Source: Paramacrobiotus metropolitanus (lineage: Eukaryota > Tardigrada > Eutardigrada > Parachela > Macrobiotidae). Taken from it: a stretch of DNA of 64,000 bases. The notes under the pieces are model-generated. The model was not told the DNA's origin and did not search any database. It worked only from the letters and a program-made list of their open reading frames with translations. A program made the translations under genes and the position numbers. The stretch covers positions 310,001 to 374,000 of the forward strand of contig NW_026570308.1 in assembly GCF_019649055.1 (NCBI RefSeq), written 5' to 3'. Shown here piece after piece: positions 60,957 to 64,000 of this stretch. Each line of letters opens with the position of its first letter. Positions within the stretch are counted from its first letter, which is position 1.

Positions 60957-62423
60957 TGCTAGAAGCTGTTAATGGTGGAGGTCAATTACATTTCGGTCAT
61001 TGTTGATCCATCATCGCTCTGGCTGACGTTGTTGCGACTAGGCTCCATCCATTCGGACGCCATCGTTTCCCCCGGCGTACGGAGCGTCTATTTATATTCT
61101 GTCGGGAACAATAAAGAGATTATTGTGAAACGGCACGGTAAAGTGTAAAGCCATTAAATCGCAGTAATCGCAGTTATCAGTATTCAAACATCAGTTTTAA
61201 AGCAGCTCCCAAATAATTAGTTACGCCAGTATTGTAGAAACGCCTACGAGATGAAGATATGGTTATTTACCAACTCTTTTTTTACAATCTCATGTTTTAC
61301 AATAATGTATTATAATGTTCTGTGCTTTTCAAGCATTTGCCTGATTGTCCAGAAATCTGTTCAGGCAAGTACTCACTACTCACCCATTCAAACCAGCGCA
61401 GTAAAGAATCAAAATCGGCCCGAGAGTCGGGATCGATGCGGGTGCTCCGCCATTCCGGAAAACACACGTTGCCCAATTGCAACGCAAGGTGCAGGGAGAA
61501 CGAGAGTACAACCAGGGCTTCCGCTATGATCTCCTGGTAAGCTCAGGCCCCGTTGCGGTCGAGAAAATATCCACTTGCATTTCGCACCGTATCCATTCTA
61601 TGAGCTAACTAATCGTAAAGAGTGTAATAATCATCATTATTCGCAACAGTTTATGGGCCGAACCCCTAAAACGGTCCTGGTAATAATTGTCCTTCTACAG
61701 TCGGGAGGGAGAAATTCCGCCAAAGATAGGATGCAATAATTTGCAGTGGTCCTTAAAACGAATATTTTAGGATCTAATCTTTGATCTAATCTACCATAGT
61801 ATTGTATATAATTTTTCGTAATGAAACACTGTTGTTGCAATTAATAGAATCATACGAGCATTCTTTCTGCATCTTAAAGGGCGGGCTAGATCAAAACGGG
61901 ATCTGTTGATTTTACGTATTTTTCCAGTTGTCGGGCGTTTTTTCGCGTAGGTAATTTATGAATACTGCCGACATTAAATTATTATTCGCTTGTGAAGCTG
62001 AACAGTGCAAAAGTTGTCATACGGTATACAAAGTTCACTACCTACTTGTTAATTATTGTTTATTAATTATTAATTTTTAGTTCATGTTGGGTATGGCTGA
62101 AGGAAAGACGGCTCAGGGGTTGGCATCAGTTGCCTGTTAGTATTGTCTGATGACTGATACTAAAAAAATATTTTAGCAATATATTGGAAAAATAGCCAGA
62201 ACTTGATGTGACCTCTAAATCTCTTGCGTCTTATAACGATAAGTGATAGTGATAGTAGTATTATGTAGCTCGTGCATTTTAGTTGACAGCCGCTCGTTGA
62301 CCACGCGACCAAAGGTCATAAGTAAGCCCTCAAATTGTATGTCTTATGAACAGATAATCAAACGAATAAGTAAACGAATAGTTTCGTGCGACCGCATATC
62401 ATTACTTTTCAAAGGTTAGGAAC
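60957..62423. other. Mostly non-coding; see kinase-like exon at 61379
   Basis: AT-rich. Apart from the short minus-strand exon below and the 3' flank of the gene at 62424, nothing is recognisable. Confidence 0.35.
61379..61536 (-). CDS. Possible exon with end of a protein kinase domain
   Basis: On the minus strand a segment bounded by an acceptor-like CTTACCAG and a donor-like GTGAGT translates to a hydrophobic helix followed by WRSTRIDPDSRADFDSLLRW. This matches the last helix of tyrosine-type kinases (W..dP..RP.F..L). No other kinase exon was found next to it. It lies downstream of the minus-strand gene at 62424, but I cannot show that they belong together. Confidence 0.3.
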
Positions 62424-64000
62424 TCATCCCCACTTTTTGACCGCAAAGACCACGAAGCCGGCAATTGGCGCCACCCCGGCGATACACCCAATTACAATTC
62501 CCACAATGGCTCCCGTCGACAGCCCACCCGAATCACTCGTTTCGACCACCTCGATGGGACTTTTAAATTCGCAAGGTACTCCGGGTTCCCCATTGACATC
62601 GGTGGCGTACAGTATCACCGTTTCACAGCACGAAGCACCGGCGACCTGCTTGCGCATTACCAGTTTCCCGTTGACCCGCACCCAACGACTGGTGACAACC
62701 GCTCCGCTGGTGTTTTGACCAGTCCCCGCGGAAGCTCACCGGATGGACGGCATATTGGAAATCGTCCATGTCATCGTTCATCTCCACTTGGGCGTTGTAT
62801 GTGGCGTTGAAACAGGTTGTGATGTTGCTGCAGCGGCTGTGCGTTGACTGGCGAACGGTACATCGCGGCGGGCGTGCAATGCCATCGAGAACGTTAATTT
62901 CCCTGATGATGAAGTTATCGGCACTCTGTTGCGGGTTGTCGCTGAGCAGCGCAAGGAGTAAATACTGCACACTTACCCCCGTACCAAGGCGTTCATTGGA
63001 AGTGATTTTGAATTCGTGAGTGTTAATACCGGTTTGGTTCATGGCTGATAACAGCTCGTCAAAAGTTTTCCTGACTTCCAGCTTTGGAGATAAATTACCG
63101 GTGGTGTAGGTCAGTTTGGCGCCTGTGCCGGATGTACTGTAGACGATATCGACTGCTCGATTCGTGATCAAGTCCATGGCGTGTTGGTGTGATCAGCGTT
63201 TGGCTGTAGCGTCTGTAAGGCCGACCTTCAGAATCCCCGCTTACCGCAATGCGAAACGGTTGCGCAGGAACTACTATGTCCGCCACAAAAAATTGTTTGC
63301 TGATTGGTTGGGCCATGATGTTTACCAGAACGTCACTAGTTGAGGTGATTATCTGCACTTGAGGATAAACGGCTTCGCAGCCGATGCATGCCAATCGACT
63401 GATAAGAATGCTGACGGTTTGGTTGACAACCGGGTTTCCTTCGATTCGCACGTAGCCGCGGTGCGACCAGGGTCGGGATGTGGTCCCCGTGGAGTCCTCC
63501 AACCGGTACAGGCCAACAGTGTGGAAAGCGTCCGACTGGATGAGTGCTTGCAATGACCATCCCGGAGTTGTAGATCGTGCTTTGAATTTCCAAGTTCCAT
63601 TGAAGTTAGTGAGGTAATCCGGTGCTTCGACCCACTGTCCGCGGCGGTAAGACTGAAAGCTGCCGTTAGATGAAAGATCCACAGAAATATCCTGGTTTCC
63701 AATTAGTATACCGACCGGTACGTCCCGTCGCGAACGCACGGTAATTTCGATTTCTTGTTCAGTTTCTTTTGAACCGTCTATGCAAGCAGCCACGACTAGA
63801 TTATCTTTGTAAGCATGATGCAAAAAGCCCATATTGTGATAGAGATCATTCTCGTTGTTACTGACAAAGACCGCGCTTCCTCCAGTCTTCTGTGCGAAAT
63901 CCGAGTAGACGGACTGATAATCGCTGCCTGGATTACCGATAATACTCAGCCGGTTCTGGCGGGCCTGTAATAACGGCAGATGTAATCGTGGATCAGAGCT
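62424..64000 (-). CDS. Hemicentin/VWA7-like extracellular protein, single-pass, 3' part
   Basis: Minus strand, running off the right edge. From 63832 down to about 63180 is a continuous frame of extracellular beta-sandwich type: GTWKFKARSTTPGWSLQAL, then IVVPAQPFRIAVSGDSEGRPYRR, the pattern found after the VWA domain in hemicentin and VWA7 proteins. It continues in a second frame (63177-62740) and a third (62700-62424), the last with a membrane span (GLSTGAIVGIVIGCIAGVA) and a very short tail FAVKKWG. The two frame changes lie near 63180 and 62745; the second may be a small intron (GTGAGC donor), and the first has no obvious one, so a lesion or sequence error is possible. Function: probably cell-surface or matrix adhesion, inferred from the family. 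Confidence 0.5.

Overview
The window is animal (metazoan) nuclear DNA. It has spliced genes with GT-AG introns, F-box and FMRP-like domains, a receptor kinase with a signal peptide and one membrane span, 7TM fragments, and a dense load of eukaryotic transposons (hAT, Harbinger/ISL2EU-like, TRIM, Ty3/gypsy). The lineage-specific mix of F-box and LRR-kinase genes would suit a tardigrade or another small invertebrate, but nothing in the sequence proves that.

Layout. 1-2.1 kb is a satellite of roughly 125-bp monomers. 2.6-16.4 kb is gene-poor and full of small mobile elements: a tRNA-like SINE, two hAT MITEs with 8-bp target duplications, fold-back elements, and a complete minus-strand TRIM. One degraded 7TM receptor lies there on the minus strand. 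17.7-23.1 kb holds two copies, and 31.8-34.6 kb a third, of a gene joining an FMRP-like tandem Agenet/Tudor region (exon 1) to an F-box protein (exons 2-3). Copy 3 is intact, copy 1 is truncated, and copy 2 has a broken first exon. Between copies 2 and 3 (25.2-29.3 kb) is a five-exon LRR receptor-like kinase of 830 aa whose splice phases all agree.

35.04-59.34 kb is one giant LTR retrotransposon of about 24.3 kb, of Ty3/gypsy type (PR-RT-RNaseH-IN order, initiator-Met-tRNA primer site). It has a gag with a very long coiled coil and a CCHC knuckle, a multi-frame bridge, and a pol interrupted by an amber stop. After pol comes about 8 kb of further long reading frames (two same-frame ORFs holding a duplicated domain, then a zinc-ribbon ORF and an RS-rich ORF that overlap in the -1 frame at a perfect slippery heptamer). 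I recognise no relatives of these, and none looks like an envelope gene. The internal part of the element is saturated with the octamer AAAGGTCA/TGACCTTT: about 98 AAGGTCA/TGACCTT matches by eye, against about 3 expected. It occurs in both orientations and in all three codon phases, including a 29-30-bp phased array in the 5' leader. This is the strongest unexplained signal in the window and looks like a nucleotide-level code, for example binding sites for a host nuclear receptor.

59.3-62.4 kb is mostly non-coding, with an 8-bp-TSD fold-back element and a possible kinase exon. 62.4-64 kb holds the 3' part of a minus-strand, single-pass extracellular protein of hemicentin/VWA7 style, running off the window edge.
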